Positions 35,201-46,978 of a stretch of DNA of 64,000 bases are shown here, piece by piece. The DNA is from Flammula alnicola (lineage: Eukaryota; Basidiomycota; Agaricomycetes; Agaricales; Strophariaceae). Position 1 is the first letter of the stretch; each line of letters starts with the position of its first letter. The stretch is taken from contig JADNRV010000001.1 in the NCBI GenBank assembly GCA_015499995.1, positions 1,054,001 through 1,118,000 of the forward strand. The letters are read 5' to 3'. The notes below the pieces were generated by a model. The model saw only the letters and a program-made list of their open reading frames with translations, had not been told where the DNA came from and searched no databases. A program made the position numbers and the translations under genes.

Positions 35201-35376
35201 ACTGACCTCTCTTTTCAAGACTTCCGAAGTCTAAACCCAAGCTGCCGCAAAAACCTGGCCAGTTGCGCAAATCTGCCAAATCTGTAAAGTCGAAGTCGAC
35301 TGCGAAAACGACTCATCCGAATGCACAGACGAAGGCCAAGAAGAAACGAAAATGGTGGAAGCTCTTCCTCGGGTGA
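32224..35376 (+). CDS. Long Q/W/G-rich low-complexity protein with conserved-looking C-terminus
   Basis: 995 residues from exons 32224-32338, 32397-34774, 34829-35166 and 35220-35376. The third intron (34775-34828, GTATGT...TTCAG) is 54 nt with no stop, so retention would insert 18 residues. After a Lys-rich start come ETNTSAWGANAE-type segments and Ala/Gln-rich stretches. Four MHQHNxQ units follow, then a tract of WGQ, GWDQ and GQGRGQ repeats (about residues 420-600) like a prion-like or phase-separating domain. Residues about 740-940 look folded (RFARERIHWMFPENKDERV, FLESRERGALFVNALF, VIIFVYLPSQTGNSVAIWRR). The C-terminus is strongly basic and ends KKKRKWWKLFLG. I cannot name the family; similar proteins probably exist in other agaricomycetes. 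Confidence 0.8.
33293..33376 (+). repeat. Four 21-nt tandem coding repeats (MHQHN)
   Basis: Four consecutive 21-nt units starting CAAATGCACCA encode QMHQHNQ, QMHQHNS, QMHQHNP and QMHQHHQ. Third-position differences show they are not a very recent slippage product. Confidence 0.85.
33857..34005 (+). repeat. Imperfect 57-63-nt coding repeats (GQGRGQATDGWDQSHGQ)
   Basis: Copies begin at 33857, 33920 and 33977, the third truncated. The first two are nearly identical over about 50 nt, including the segment for GRGQATDGWDQSHGQ. This points to recent duplication inside the low-complexity region. Confidence 0.8.
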
Positions 35377-35835
35377 ATTTTTGGTCCATCATTTTTTGTA
35401 TGTAATTTTATTAGATTGAGTCTCTATCATTGCTTTCGTCGTAGTTCCTTTGTCGTCTTATCATTTGTCTGCTGTCTGTACAACATCATTTTAGTGTAGC
35501 ATTACATTTACATACCATTCTTGCATGATATCCTACCAAGTACACATTATATTATACCTTTCTGGCGCATTTCTATTTTAAATAATAATCGAAAGCCTTC
35601 TCCTGCTCCGAGTCTCTCTCAGGATTACCCTGTGATAGTGGTCCGAAAACCTGACAGGTTTGACATGGCCTTTCACCATTGCGTATCTTTATCTCTTTTC
35701 TTGATGACACATGAATGCATGACGCGTTATTTTGACACATAATGCCAGTCAACTCGCTGATAAGATTCTTAGTCATAATAATGAGTGCCCTTCTTTCATT
35801 CCCAGTGCCCACCACGGTTGACTTGGTCGGTGAAC
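35377..35835. other. Intergenic, nothing recognised
   Basis: AT-rich 3' flank followed by the promoter of the next gene, both on the plus strand. No other signal seen. Confidence 0.5.
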
Positions 35836-36614
35836 ATGGAAGGACAACCAAGACCTCTACAATCTCCCCTTCCAACTGCTAGTCCCGAAATGCCGTCATA
35901 CTCGCCTGGATCCATTGATAGGCAGGAGGTTACCCAGCGGTACCCCGCAATCGTTCATGCCGCTTTCATATCTGCATTTCTCGTTCCTATCGCACTTCTG
36001 CCTTACTTGGCGGCTAGACGGCATATAACATCTCTTCGTCGGAAGGTGGAATTACTGAAGAAAGATGTTCGGCGCCTGAGGAACGATCTGGACCTTGCAA
36101 TCTCTGATCAAAGATCGACGAGTTCTGAGCTTCGCCTTCTACAAACAACAGTTCTCAATGCCTCGAAGGGGTCGAACGAGCTACGGGACCGGTTTAATCG
36201 ACGAGAAGCTGATCGCATTGCCTCGAATGAATCAATGCGAGCAGATCTGAAAAAGCTCCTAGACGATAGACAGCAGTCACGGTAATGCTTAGGCCAGATC
36301 ATAGGCCGAGCGAAAGAGCAAGACTGATAGCCTCGTATTTTAGCACTCAGGCGGCTACATTGCGTGCACTTGGAATGTCCTTGGCGGACGTTGCCGCCTT
36401 CATGCAAGAGGTCGAGCTGGAATTCGGAATGGGGACATCGCAGCCTCGTAAAGATCAACGTGGGATTGAAAGACTGAGGTTACTGGCACTTCGAATGCAA
36501 ATCCTTTCCCGGCAACAAGAGAAACACAAGGTCTGCCTTCCAGAGTATGCACCGAAGGTTATCGAACTGATTCAACTTTACCTCGGCCCGTACATGGTAT
36601 TTCAGTCAAGCTAA
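35836..36614 (+). CDS. Hypothetical membrane-anchored coiled-coil protein
   Basis: 238 residues from exons 35836-36281 and 36344-36614 with a 62-nt intron. A Pro/Ser-rich N-terminus of about 40 residues precedes one hydrophobic segment (AAFISAFLVPIALLPYLAA, about residues 43-61). A heptad-rich coiled coil with many Arg and Leu (HITSLRRKVELLKKDVRRL onward) follows. The C-terminal part (LGMSLADVAAFMQEVELEFG and LRLLALRMQIL) is helical. No family is recognised. The shape suggests a small organelle-membrane tether or assembly factor, which is a guess. Confidence 0.7.
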
Positions 36615-37051
36615 CTAAAAGCTAACCGCTCTTTACATCTTCTGGTTGCCTATGTATGTACTTTTAGGATTGATGTTACCCACAAATGTAAGCCTACAGG
36701 ATGTTGTAACGCATGAATGAATGGAATCTAGATGGATTATACTCTGGATTTGCTCTGGATTTGCTCTGGATAGGTATGAACATGCATACCTCGAAGTACA
36801 CGCGTATGTTTGCATCATCGACTCCGAGTTGCCAAGGATATGACAATGGGTTTCTCACGTGTTCTCCGACTCCTTTACTTGCACGCAGTCATATATTACT
36901 TACCGTTTACGACCTGCCTCATTGCTAGATGCACGCTTGACTGCCGCTCTTAAACTCACTCAGCAGACTATGCCGCGCATAGGCCTTTCATCTTGAATCC
37001 CGCAATCCTCCCCGGTCCAAAATTTCCTCTGTTTGATTATTATTCTGGACA
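36615..37051. other. Intergenic, nothing recognised
   Basis: Contains a short imperfect direct repeat (ctctggatttg occurs twice in 36740-36765) and otherwise nothing notable. Confidence 0.5.
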
Positions 37052-40000
37052 ATGGCCGATTCAGCTGTCGCCTCCGAAGGGGTTCACGATCCACCTAATA
37101 CTCCACCTAATTCACGCGTTGATGCTAATGAAGAATCACGACATTCTCCGTCCCCGACGCCTGAGATACCACCCGCAGGCGAGGAACAAGCTTTAGAATC
37201 GCATGAAGTAGTTGAGCTGCAGACTTTCAGTGACAGGAAAACCTGGATCGAGGAAAAAATCAAGGTAAGTAGCTCATTGCATGTCTATGTAAGCATTTAG
37301 TAAACTTGATATTGTCTGTAGTTTTTAGAAGCTCTGCCTCCCGTTGAGGTATTTGTTGGATTGGAAGCCATTCAGTCGTCGTCGGAGGATGTTCCAGGAC
37401 TCCCCACACGAACTGAATTGAAGCAATGGATGGCCGAACATGATGCAATCGAGAAAGAGACAGAAATATTTGATACTGGGGAATTGACGAAGCTCAGGCA
37501 GCTAACAAAAGGTCGGTGGTTACTATTTACTCCAGTTTTGCGTCTATTAATCACCGAGCCCTCTCTTTATAGCCGCGACTCAACGGAACTTATCGCCTGA
37601 AGACACCGACGTAATTGAACTAACTTTAACAACAATTTATGCACTCGACAAACTTTTACATCTCCTTCGTGATCGTTCAGAAAATTTGGACATGATGAGC
37701 ATTAGGCTTCTATGGGAAGAGAACCGGCAAACTGGTTGGAGAGAACGCCGTCAAATCATCGAAGACCTGCATGCTTTTGCTATTAGTCGGGCACGCTGGA
37801 ACCCATCGATATACGAGCTTTCCCCGAAGAATGAAGACTCCAACGGCCTCGTCCGCCGCGGTTCAATCACATCTCAAGCTTCTGCTGGTTCTGACAACAT
37901 CATAAATTCCCCTGCATTCTCCAGAAGTGCCCGCTTCAGGCTAGCGGAACTTTTATCACGGGATGCAGCTCAGTTCTCTGGCAGAGTTACAAGTCTCAAG
38001 CATGGAAAAGTGATGGCTGCCGGTAAAGCGTTGGATCGTTTGATTGACCAAAGTCGGAAACCCGTTCCTGAAGACTTACTGGACGAACAAGATCGATTAG
38101 AGGAAAAATGTATCACCGAGATGGAAAATATTGGCAAATTTACGATGAACTTGGTCATGCAATGGAGAAAGTAGTGTGCCTTTTTCATTTGGTAGTCTTT
38201 CAACTGTTGACTTGTCTTTTTCAGGGCTGATGAAATTTATGTTGAAACTATGAAGGATCATGCCTCGGCTTCCAACCTCGTCGAAGAAATAGAGACAGCA
38301 AAGTTATACCATCCTACTGCCCGCCAAAGCACATCATTCATCTCTCGTGCTGATACCATTTTGAAACGATTGGCAGTACGAGGCGATCCGGCATCTCCAG
38401 CCACCATGTTTCCATGTCCTGAACACTCCCTGTTTCCTGATCAGAAGGCCGCTAACGAGGCATTGGTCGAAAACCTTTCCGGGGAGATCGCGAGCGCAAG
38501 TAAACTAGCCCGGACAGTTGAACTCGCCGCGAAAGAGTACAGAACCACTTACGAAGCAGTGAAACAGGTCGAAGTATTACTTCAATCCGTCAACGAGCTA
38601 TCCACAACCTTCATCTCCATCAACAAGAAGTTTCTGGAAGGTGTATCTGGTGGAGAGGGAGACGGGTCTCCTCCCGATCTTACTTCGGAACTATGTCTAA
38701 ATCCTACCAGCCATTCCGTATTCCTTGCGCTCCTGCCATCCTTATTAGAAGATACCAAGCAGGCGATCGAAAGTGCTGACCGGAACCTACGAAGCGCCCC
38801 TTCCGCGCTCATTGCATTAGAAACACCAGGAATCGATCACGAATTCAAGGAAAACGCAGCTTCTGATGTGCGCAAACTTAATTCCCTCCGAGAAGACGCT
38901 GTAAATCTTCGCGACTCTGTCTCGAAACGGGTGGCCAGACTGCGCGAGTCTCGAAAAATATCTTCCGACATTGATTCGAAGTTGACTTTACTGAAGGCGA
39001 CCAAGATGCAAATGGTAGACACAATGGAACAGGATCGATGGCGACAAGAATCCGGTGGCATAGGCGCGCCTCCTACTCCAGAAAGTCCTGCGGCTGATTT
39101 ACATCCGGTCCAGTCGACCAGTGCAGAATTCGAGGAAGGACTCCTCCAAGTGAGCTCCAGATTGAAGACCGATATCAACGATCCGCTCGACAATCTATCT
39201 GCGACCTTGGAGTCACCTTTGCAGGCATGCTTGAGAAGGAAGGTTACAGTCCTTCATGGCTCGCTGGAAGACAGCCATCAACTTTTACGATTGCTTGGTG
39301 CAATCCGGAAGCAATCATTGGCTATGAACAGTATTCGAGATAACTTCCACGATATCATGATGCGGATTGAAGACACAAAGATTCGTGTTACTGGCATGAT
39401 TGAAGATGTTTTGGAACCCAAGTCCAAGGACGTCGACAGCGAATCAAACTCAATGGAGCACAACATAGCGGATGCTACCCCACTGGATTTGGAACCTATC
39501 CAAAAGGAGGGGACTACGTTCGTGGACAGTTTGTCAAACCAGGTTCCTTTTGTAGCTGGGCACCCTGCAGCGGTTTCGTACCGGGCGGCCTCCCTGAAGT
39601 CGCCAGCTCCTTCCAGTGATGTCAGGGCCACTTTCCGTCTCCCCGATGAAACAGTCGTGTTACCTTTTGATCTAACATCTCTTGATGCAGCCGTGCGCGT
39701 GGACTCCAACTCTTACGCCATGCAGATCAACGGCAACGTGGAAACCTTAACGCAGCTGAAAATGCACTTCGAGTTAGCAATGATGGCGAAAGCAGCCGAC
39801 TCTGCCCTCTCATCTACTGTCGATGAGACCAATGGTCTTGCCCAAGAGCTCCCAACGCAAAAAGCGTCTTTTGCGAGCATACCTCGCCAGACAAAGGATA
39901 CCATTGATCGGCTTCAGGCGCTGTTGGATGGATTAGAAGAGAAGAGGTCAAAACGCTCAACTATCTCTCGTTCGTTGTCTCCTATACGAGAGCTGCTGCG

Positions 40001-43000
40001 CCGCATGGATGAAAAGTCGAAGACGCTGGAAACTTCTATCCGTGAAAACCTTTACAGATCCAGGGATAGGGCTGTCGATGATGTGGAACTTCGACTCAAG
40101 CACTGGGAAGAAGAAGCTGCCACTTTTAAAACGGAGATCACTCGTGCACTAGATGCGGAACACAGATATCAGGAGGAACTCAGGGCGATGGAGGCGCGGA
40201 GGCTCAGAGAAGAAGAGGAACGAATGGCTGCTGAGGCGGCAGCTCGTCTCCAATTGGAACGGGAGAGGCTGGAGAACGAGGAAAGACAGCGTCTGGTTGA
40301 AGCAAAATTGGCCGAAGAACGTGAGCGACAAATGGAGCGCCAACGACATGCTGCGGAACTTGTCGAGAAACAACGTCTCGAACGAGAGGCCGCTGAGGCC
40401 GAACAGATGCATCTGGATGAGCTAAGACTTGCGGAGGAAGCCGCTCGAGTTCAGGCAGAGCAAGATCGACTAGCCAAAGACGAGGCGGAAAGGACCCGCT
40501 TAGAGCAAGAACGAGTCGAAATGCTCGAGAAATTGCGCATCGCCGAGGCTCAACTGGAAGAAGAACGTAGGTCACACGCCGAGAGCGAATCAGCAGCAAT
40601 GAACTTGGCGAAGAAGCATCAGCTCGAAATGGACGAACTTGCTAAGAGGCAGGCGGAGGTGCAGGCCCTAGCCGAGGAACAAGCACGTCAGGTTGAAATT
40701 GAACGTGCTGGGAAAGAACGAGCGGAAAGAGAGGCAAAGGTGCATGAAGAGGAACTTACAAAGCAGCACTCGGAATTACGGAGACTCGCTGAAGCACGCG
40801 CACTCGAGGCAGAAATTGAAAGTGCTGAAAAGGAAATAGCAAAGAGAGAGGCTAGGGAGCGTGCAGACGAACTGGAAAAGCAACATGTGGAAGTGTTGAG
40901 GCTAGCTGAAGAACATGCACGTCAGGCAGAAAAGGAACGAGCTGAAAAGGAGCGAGCCGAGACAAAGGCAAGAGAGCTTGCAGAAGAACTCGAGAAACAT
41001 CGGCTCGCTGAAGAACTTGTACTTCAGGCGGAGGCTGAACGCACTGCAAAAGAGCAAGCAGAGAAGGAGGCGAGGGAACACGCAGAGCAAGAAAAAATGC
41101 AGGTTGCCGACAAGAGTCTACGAAAGGATGGCGATGACAAGCCATCAAAAAACAGCAAACGCAACGATGCCGCAGGTGCGCTCCTCGGAATTTTTCATCC
41201 ATTTCATCGATTTTGACTGACCACATATGGTCTATAGATGTATTCGGCATCCAGGAATCGCCAACACACTCGAAGGCACCTAGATCTCACGATCTAAAAG
41301 ACATTCAAACTCAAGTCCTAGCACTGCGCAAGCGTTTACGATCCATTTGCATCAATGAGGTTCTGCGCCCAACAAAAGCTACAGCTCATTTACCGACCGA
41401 AGAACAGTTCAAGAAGATGAATCGTGATTTTGTGTCCGTTTCAACCGATGTTGAAAAGCTGCCGCATAATACCGACGACGGAAATCTCAACACCGAGCTC
41501 AAATCGCTGAGGGCCGAGGTTGAAGAATCCCGACTTTCGCTCAAGAAGATCGAGAAGCTGGTTGACATGTATATTGCCGTTCAATCTTGCGATGCAGCTC
41601 TAAGCGACTTGCTTGAACACATTGATAGTTACCCTGCCATTCCGCTCATCTTATCGTCGACTCATAAAAGCGTGTCAACGATGCGCCCAGAGGAGCAATT
41701 ATGGGCTCGACTCGCTTTCACTAAAGAATTGCTGGAAAATATGGTTTCGAAATTTGCCGCTGTCGTAAATGACCATCGAGCAATATCGGAGCACTCCCGA
41801 ATCCAGCAAACTTGGAGCGAACTTCACGAAATGGCCAATGATCGAATTGGAGGAAAGAAGTCTCGACCCGCCAGTGTAACGAGCAGGAATAGCTCTGGTC
41901 GCGATAGTAGCGCATCAGCCAATCCGCCTCCCTCGACTCATTCTCGCGGTACGAGGAAGGCCGGCTCGTACTCTCATCTCTCGGTATCGTCTGCTTCTGC
42001 TTCAAAAGGAAAGATGCTTGCTCCACCTCTTCCTCCGACAAAGCCTCGACGGGCTATATCTGGTGCAAACGAGGTTGCTAGTCGTTCAACTAGTCGATTA
42101 TCCAGTGTCTCAACAACCCGTTCTGTCTCAGGACCCCTTAATAGTTCACTGTATGGTTCTACATTCGCCTCCAGGCAACGCACTACAAGTCTTTCAAATT
42201 CCGTTTCTACCCCTCCTCGTCGGCCTTCAATGGCTCCTTCACGCTTCCGTCTGAATAGCGAAACTAAGCGTGGTCTCTCGCCTGCCATGTCAGAAACTTC
42301 TTCATATTCGCATTCACATTCTTCGATGGCCCCTTCGCGTTCTTCGGTCAACCCGTCAACGTGGTCTCGCGCCCCAAGGGATTCCTTCTCTTCTATTCTG
42401 CCACGTGTGATGAGTCCTCACAAGAAATCGGCACCTCCAGTTAGAAAGAAATATATTGCCGATCCCAAGAGCAAACTGGACGTTGCAGTTGGGGACGTTG
42501 TCAATCAACTTGAAGTTGGCATCAATATCGAAGGAATCACTGAAAGTTGGCGAGATCAAAGTGGGAAGTATTGGATTGGTAACCAGGATCCTAAACTCTG
42601 CTTTTGTCGCATTCTAAGGTCACAGACTGTCATGGTTCGGGTGGGTGGCGGATGGACGGAACTTTCTAGGTAAATTTCTTTGCACGAGAATGATCTCCTG
42701 CAATTTTGTTGACTTGACTTCTTCAGGTTCATCAAAGACCATTTCGCTGAGAGTTTCCGTATAGCGCCAGGGCCTGAATCGCCACCTCGTTTCGGCGCAC
42801 AAACAGAAAAATGGATCAGTTCTGCAACGTTGCTGGAAGTACGAGAATCGCTATCTCCACCACCAGCACCTCGGACGCCCGAACCAACAGCTCCCTTCAT
42901 ACCATCTTTCTCGCTTGTGACCCCAAGTGGCCATAGCCCAAAATCACTCAAGTCGACATCACCACCTTCCACTAACGGCTCGCCATTGACTCCTTTGCAA

Positions 43001-43123
43001 TTCATTAGACGGGCAGAGCCCGAGCTTTCTCTGCTTCGTCCTGTAACGCCCTCAAAATCTCCTCTTCGTGGTAGAACTTCTACCTCGACCACGCCTGCCC
43101 GGAATTCCGTTTGGAGACCATGA
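37052..43123 (+). CDS. Giant coiled-coil protein with C-terminal GAR (GAS2) domain
   Basis: 1,926 residues from exons 37052-37264, 37322-37511, 37573-38170, 38225-41175, 41238-42669 and 42727-43123. The N-terminal 950 residues are mostly helical with spectrin-repeat-like patterns (TWIEEKIK, LLHLLRDRSENLDMM) but no actin-binding CH domains. Residues about 975-1315 form a long single helix or coiled coil of E/R/K/A repeats (REEEERMAAEAAARLQLE). A Ser-rich linker leads to residues about 1725-1805: KLDVAVGDVVNQLEVGIN, SGKYWIG, CFCRILRSQTVMVRVGGGWTEL, the microtubule-binding GAR domain found in GAS2 and spectraplakins. The tail is Ser/Pro-rich with SP and TP sites. It probably binds and organises microtubules. 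The 62-nt intron at 41176-41237 is required, since the frame otherwise stops at 41216. Confidence 0.88.
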
Positions 43124-43395
43124 ACATTTTTTATTTAGTGCATATATTCCCACTCTACATCACTGATATAACGCCTCGAGACAGAGCTGACGAAACTCTT
43201 CATGATTCGCTTTCCCGCATATACTCGCTATTTCATTTGTATCATCTATCCATTCTCTGGCATCATACACATTTCCTATCAGCTCTGCCTTATGCTCTAT
43301 TCATGCACATGTACTCGTAGATGACATATTCTTATTCTAATGCTTTGTCTCTGTTGATATACAGTATCATGCAGATGTTCCCTCTACTACGTTAA

Positions 43396-45339
43396 TCAAT
43401 ACCTAGCTCTTTTCTTCGGGCGACGGGGCTCCTCATTTTCTTTGTCAGCCTTGAAGTCCAACCGGTGGGTTCTTTTCATATGTCGTTTCAGCAGGTCTTG
43501 ACGAACGAAAGTCGTCGCCGGAGCTGGACACAGATGGCAAGAAAAGGGTCGGATGCCGGTGTGGCTGAGCTCGTGACGTTTGCACTCGTTCTTGCGTAGA
43601 AATCGAGATGAGCTTGATTCATAAAACGTCGATTAATATTCAAATTGTTCATGCAGTTTAGAATGACAGACGTACCAATGCATACATTTGAAAGGTCTCT
43701 GATCCAGATGAGCCCCGACGTGAATCAATATGTGGTCGCGCCTCTTGTTGGCCTGTTTACAGCCCGCGACGTAACAGCGGAATTCTTCAACCAGTTCCCC
43801 TCTCGCAGATAACTTTCCAGCGAACGATATCAACCATCGCTTATCGTAATCGCGGCCTTGATTACGAAGCCTGTATCTCTCTGCCTTGGCTTTGAGCTCC
43901 TCGATATCAATTCCCCTGTGCGCATCGAAGACCGGTGTCCCTAGGTCAACAGGAGGCAGAGCTTGCTGGTCAGCGTCGTTGGGATATTCCAGAGTCATCT
44001 CGGTGGTATCAGGATCCCTGCTGCGCGAAATCTTACGGGCGTTGACCCGAGAATAGTTTCGCTTCATGCCTAGAGGTTGCAGAGAGGGAGAATATTCAGA
44101 ACTAGAAGGGGTCCGGAAGGGCTCATCGTCGCTGGCCTGGTGGATATCTTGTGAACTACTTTTGAGAAAGGGTAATGCGTAAGATCCGTGATACGGCGAG
44201 CCAGGATCAGGTCCCAAGATAGACTGTTCCAAGTCCAAGTCTACGTCATAACTCTGTATGTGAACCGCATGATCTGGCAGGTTTTCCGCAGACTCGCTCG
44301 ATAGCGCAGAGTCTGCTGGGTTGACCAAAAAAATACGTCCAGGATTAGTCACCAATGGAGCTGGTGGCAACGGACTCGGAGACGCAGGCAAGATATCGGC
44401 AGGATTGATACCCGCACAGCTGTAATTCCATGATGTGTCCAAGGTTCGCATATTGATGTCGACGAGCGGCAAGACTAGATCTGGGGTTCTGGTTGAAATG
44501 GGCGGCCATATAGAAGATTCACTGTTGCCTTGCAAGTCGTCGCGTCGAGTAGCAGGTTGGCCACTATCTGCGACAGTGCCAAAAGATGAAGTCTCTGAGA
44601 TAGTAAAATCATTCCCCGCCGCCATCCGTTTAAGAGTCACCTCCGCGGTTGCAGAGATCTGGGCAGCAAAGTCGGCGACAGAAAGCCCAGTTGCGGCGGA
44701 CAGCTTCTCGAATGACCAAGCAACGTCCTCTTCTGTATCGTGTAGCTCATGAGGAAGTTGCGATGTGAGTGCGGGGGCTTCAACCAGATCCAGACCGGAA
44801 GAGAGCAGTAATTCCATTTCGGAGACGGCATTAGTCGCAGCAAGCTCGGCTGCTTCGAGAATCGACGAGAAAGACCAAGGAGAGCTGAGCCCAGAAGTAC
44901 AGTAACCCTGGCGAGTGTAGAGCTCTGATGAATGATTCAGTTCTTCGGAAACGTCATAAATTGAATTTGTCCTCAAAGGTCGATGACTGTGCCGACGTTC
45001 CTGTGTCTGAGGCTGAATAAATCCATCTAGGCCACAAGATTCTTTGATCTCGAGTTCCTTGTTCAAGTCAACGTTGCTTATTCCGAGCCCTGCAAGCGAT
45101 GGTATTATTCCGGAGTGTAGACGAGACGTCTCCAGATGATTGGATTGGAAATCATAGGTGTTGCCGAGGGGGTCCAACGTCGAAGGGGGATAATAATTGT
45201 CCGACCAACCTCGAGGCAAAATCAAAGGAGTGGAAGTCATAGAGTATGTGGTGCTAAATGGGGGTGTCGTACAGTTCGCGAGAGATCCGTTCAGTGGGAA
45301 ATCACCTCCATGGTAGGTTGACCCGCATAAGGGCATCAT
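43396..45339 (-). CDS. C2H2 zinc finger protein
   Basis: 626 residues from minus-strand exons 43676-45339 and 43396-43612. The first 480 residues are Ser/Pro/Thr-rich and look disordered. The C-terminus carries linked fingers: FRCYVAGCKQANKRRDHILIH, then FKCMHC joined across the 63-nt intron to SSRFLRKNECKRHELSH, then FSCHLCPAPATTFVRQDLLKRHMKRTH. A basic tail (RRPKKRARY) ends the protein. It is probably a DNA-binding transcription regulator; targets are unknown. A pyrimidine tract ending in TTTCTCAG about 55 nt upstream of the ATG suggests a 5' UTR intron. The start is 280 bp from that of the divergent flavoprotein gene. Confidence 0.85.
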
Positions 45340-45619
45340 GATGCGGCCTTGAGTCGTAGATGCTATAGTAATAGTATGTCCTGAGAAAACAAAACAAAAA
45401 GTCAAGAACCTGTGCGTCCTTCAAGGACGCAAAGAAAAGAAAGGCCAAGTATGTGGGCGGGCAACTTCAAGTTGGCCTGACGCTCCGAGGATGGGGACAT
45501 GGACGTTGCCCAAAGATCTGGTGCAGCCTTATACGGCTAGGGGTGTTTGGTCTTGCTTGGTTTTGGTCTTTCCTAGAGGCGGGATTCCACGGCCCGACGT
45601 GAAGATCCAACTGCAAACG

Positions 45620-46867
45620 ATGTGGAGGAGGGCGAGCTGTAAGAGTCAATGTCTTCTTCCCTCTCGTTCAATTCTCCAGAAAGCACGCATTAGCAACAGA
45701 CAAAAACATTCTTCTTTGTTTGAATCGGCTTCTATCCCTCCTCTCCCTCCTCCTACTTCTGTTCAGCCACATTCTCCACCGGCGCCAACGATTCCAACGC
45801 ATAAACGCATCACGACCGTATTGGTTGCCTTTGCGGCGGGCTTTTCTATAAATTTTTTTCTCGAGGATCCGTCGCACGTAAGACCTGCTCCGGACAAACT
45901 TGTATTATCCCCTGCCCATTTTTCTTCAACCAAATTGATCTCCAGCGAAGTATCGGGGCCCAATACCAAGCTTCTGAAGATTGCTGCCCCACCACATCTC
46001 ATTCCTTCAAAGGATTCCTCAGACATCTTTGATCCAATATGGTCGATATACATCAAGGACGATGATATTCAAGTAGAGCGAGCGTATACGCCATTGAATG
46101 GCGTGGACAGCAACGGAAATATGTTATTCTGGATCAAGAAATACCCACAAGGTGAAGTCGGTCAATGGCTTCATTCGAAAAAACCATCAGACGCAATTGA
46201 AGTTCGTGGTCCTATTAAAACGTGGCCCTGGAAAGAGGACGCATGGGATGAAATTGTGATGGTAAGTGTCCTACTATTTATTTCCTTCCCATTCACTAAC
46301 AAGGTTTTAGATATCCGGTGGGACTGGCATTACACCCTTCGTCCAATTATTCAACAGTGTAATTTCAAAATCCCATCCAACTGCCAATGCACGATTTACC
46401 CTGCTCCATTCATCGCGTATACCAGCAGAACTCCCTCCTCCTATCATCCTAGAACCTATGGTTGCGTTTGCGGCGGATAACCCGGAGAAATTTAATGTCC
46501 ACGTTTTTGTCGATGAACTAGATGGCTCAAAATCACCTGTACTTGTCCCACAAATCAATACAGGAAGGATCACAGAAATCCATGTGAAGCGTTGTTTGGG
46601 CTTAGAAGAGCGGTCGCAGTCTTGGTGGAGCAAGCTCTTCTATAAACCGCCGCCTCAAGAAAAGGTTCCTCGAAGAATTCTCTTTCTCGTCTGCGGGCCT
46701 GAGCCGTAAGAATTCCGTTTTCCTATCCTTTCTGAACGGATAACTGACGTCCTCCAAGTATGATAGGTGCCATTGCTGGACCATATGGTCGCAATCTTTC
46801 GCAAGGACCAATTGGTGGGATTCTCGGAAATATGGGATATAAATCCAGTCAAGTGTACAAGCTATAA
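45620..46867 (+). CDS. Cyc2-like mitochondrial FAD/NAD(P)H oxidoreductase
   Basis: 381 residues from exons 45620-46261, 46311-46705 and 46759-46867. The N-terminus (MWRRASCKSQCLLPSRSILQ) is a good mitochondrial presequence, followed by one hydrophobic segment at about 70-84 (TTVLVAFAAGFSINFFL). The ferredoxin-reductase fold shows the FAD motif RAYTPLNG, the NAD(P) motif ISGGTGITPFVQLF and the late CGP motif. This layout fits the cytochrome b5 reductase superfamily and especially Cyc2, an inner-membrane flavoprotein that helps reduce heme or apocytochrome c during cytochrome c assembly. A general b5 reductase is the alternative. An in-frame ATG at 45491 would add 43 residues. Confidence 0.8.
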
Positions 46868-46978
46868 TGTACAACTCCGGGTCATCCTACTCTCTGGCAT
46901 TCTACAAACACATTGTCTGTGTTGATCGTTCCAAGGCAATTTGACTAAATTGGCAAAATTGGCAATGTTATCGTACAT

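Noticed and set aside
41213..41237. Separate gene starting after the stop at 41216
   Set aside because: A 62-nt intron (41176-41237) joins both halves in frame, and the GAR domain continues the coiled-coil protein.
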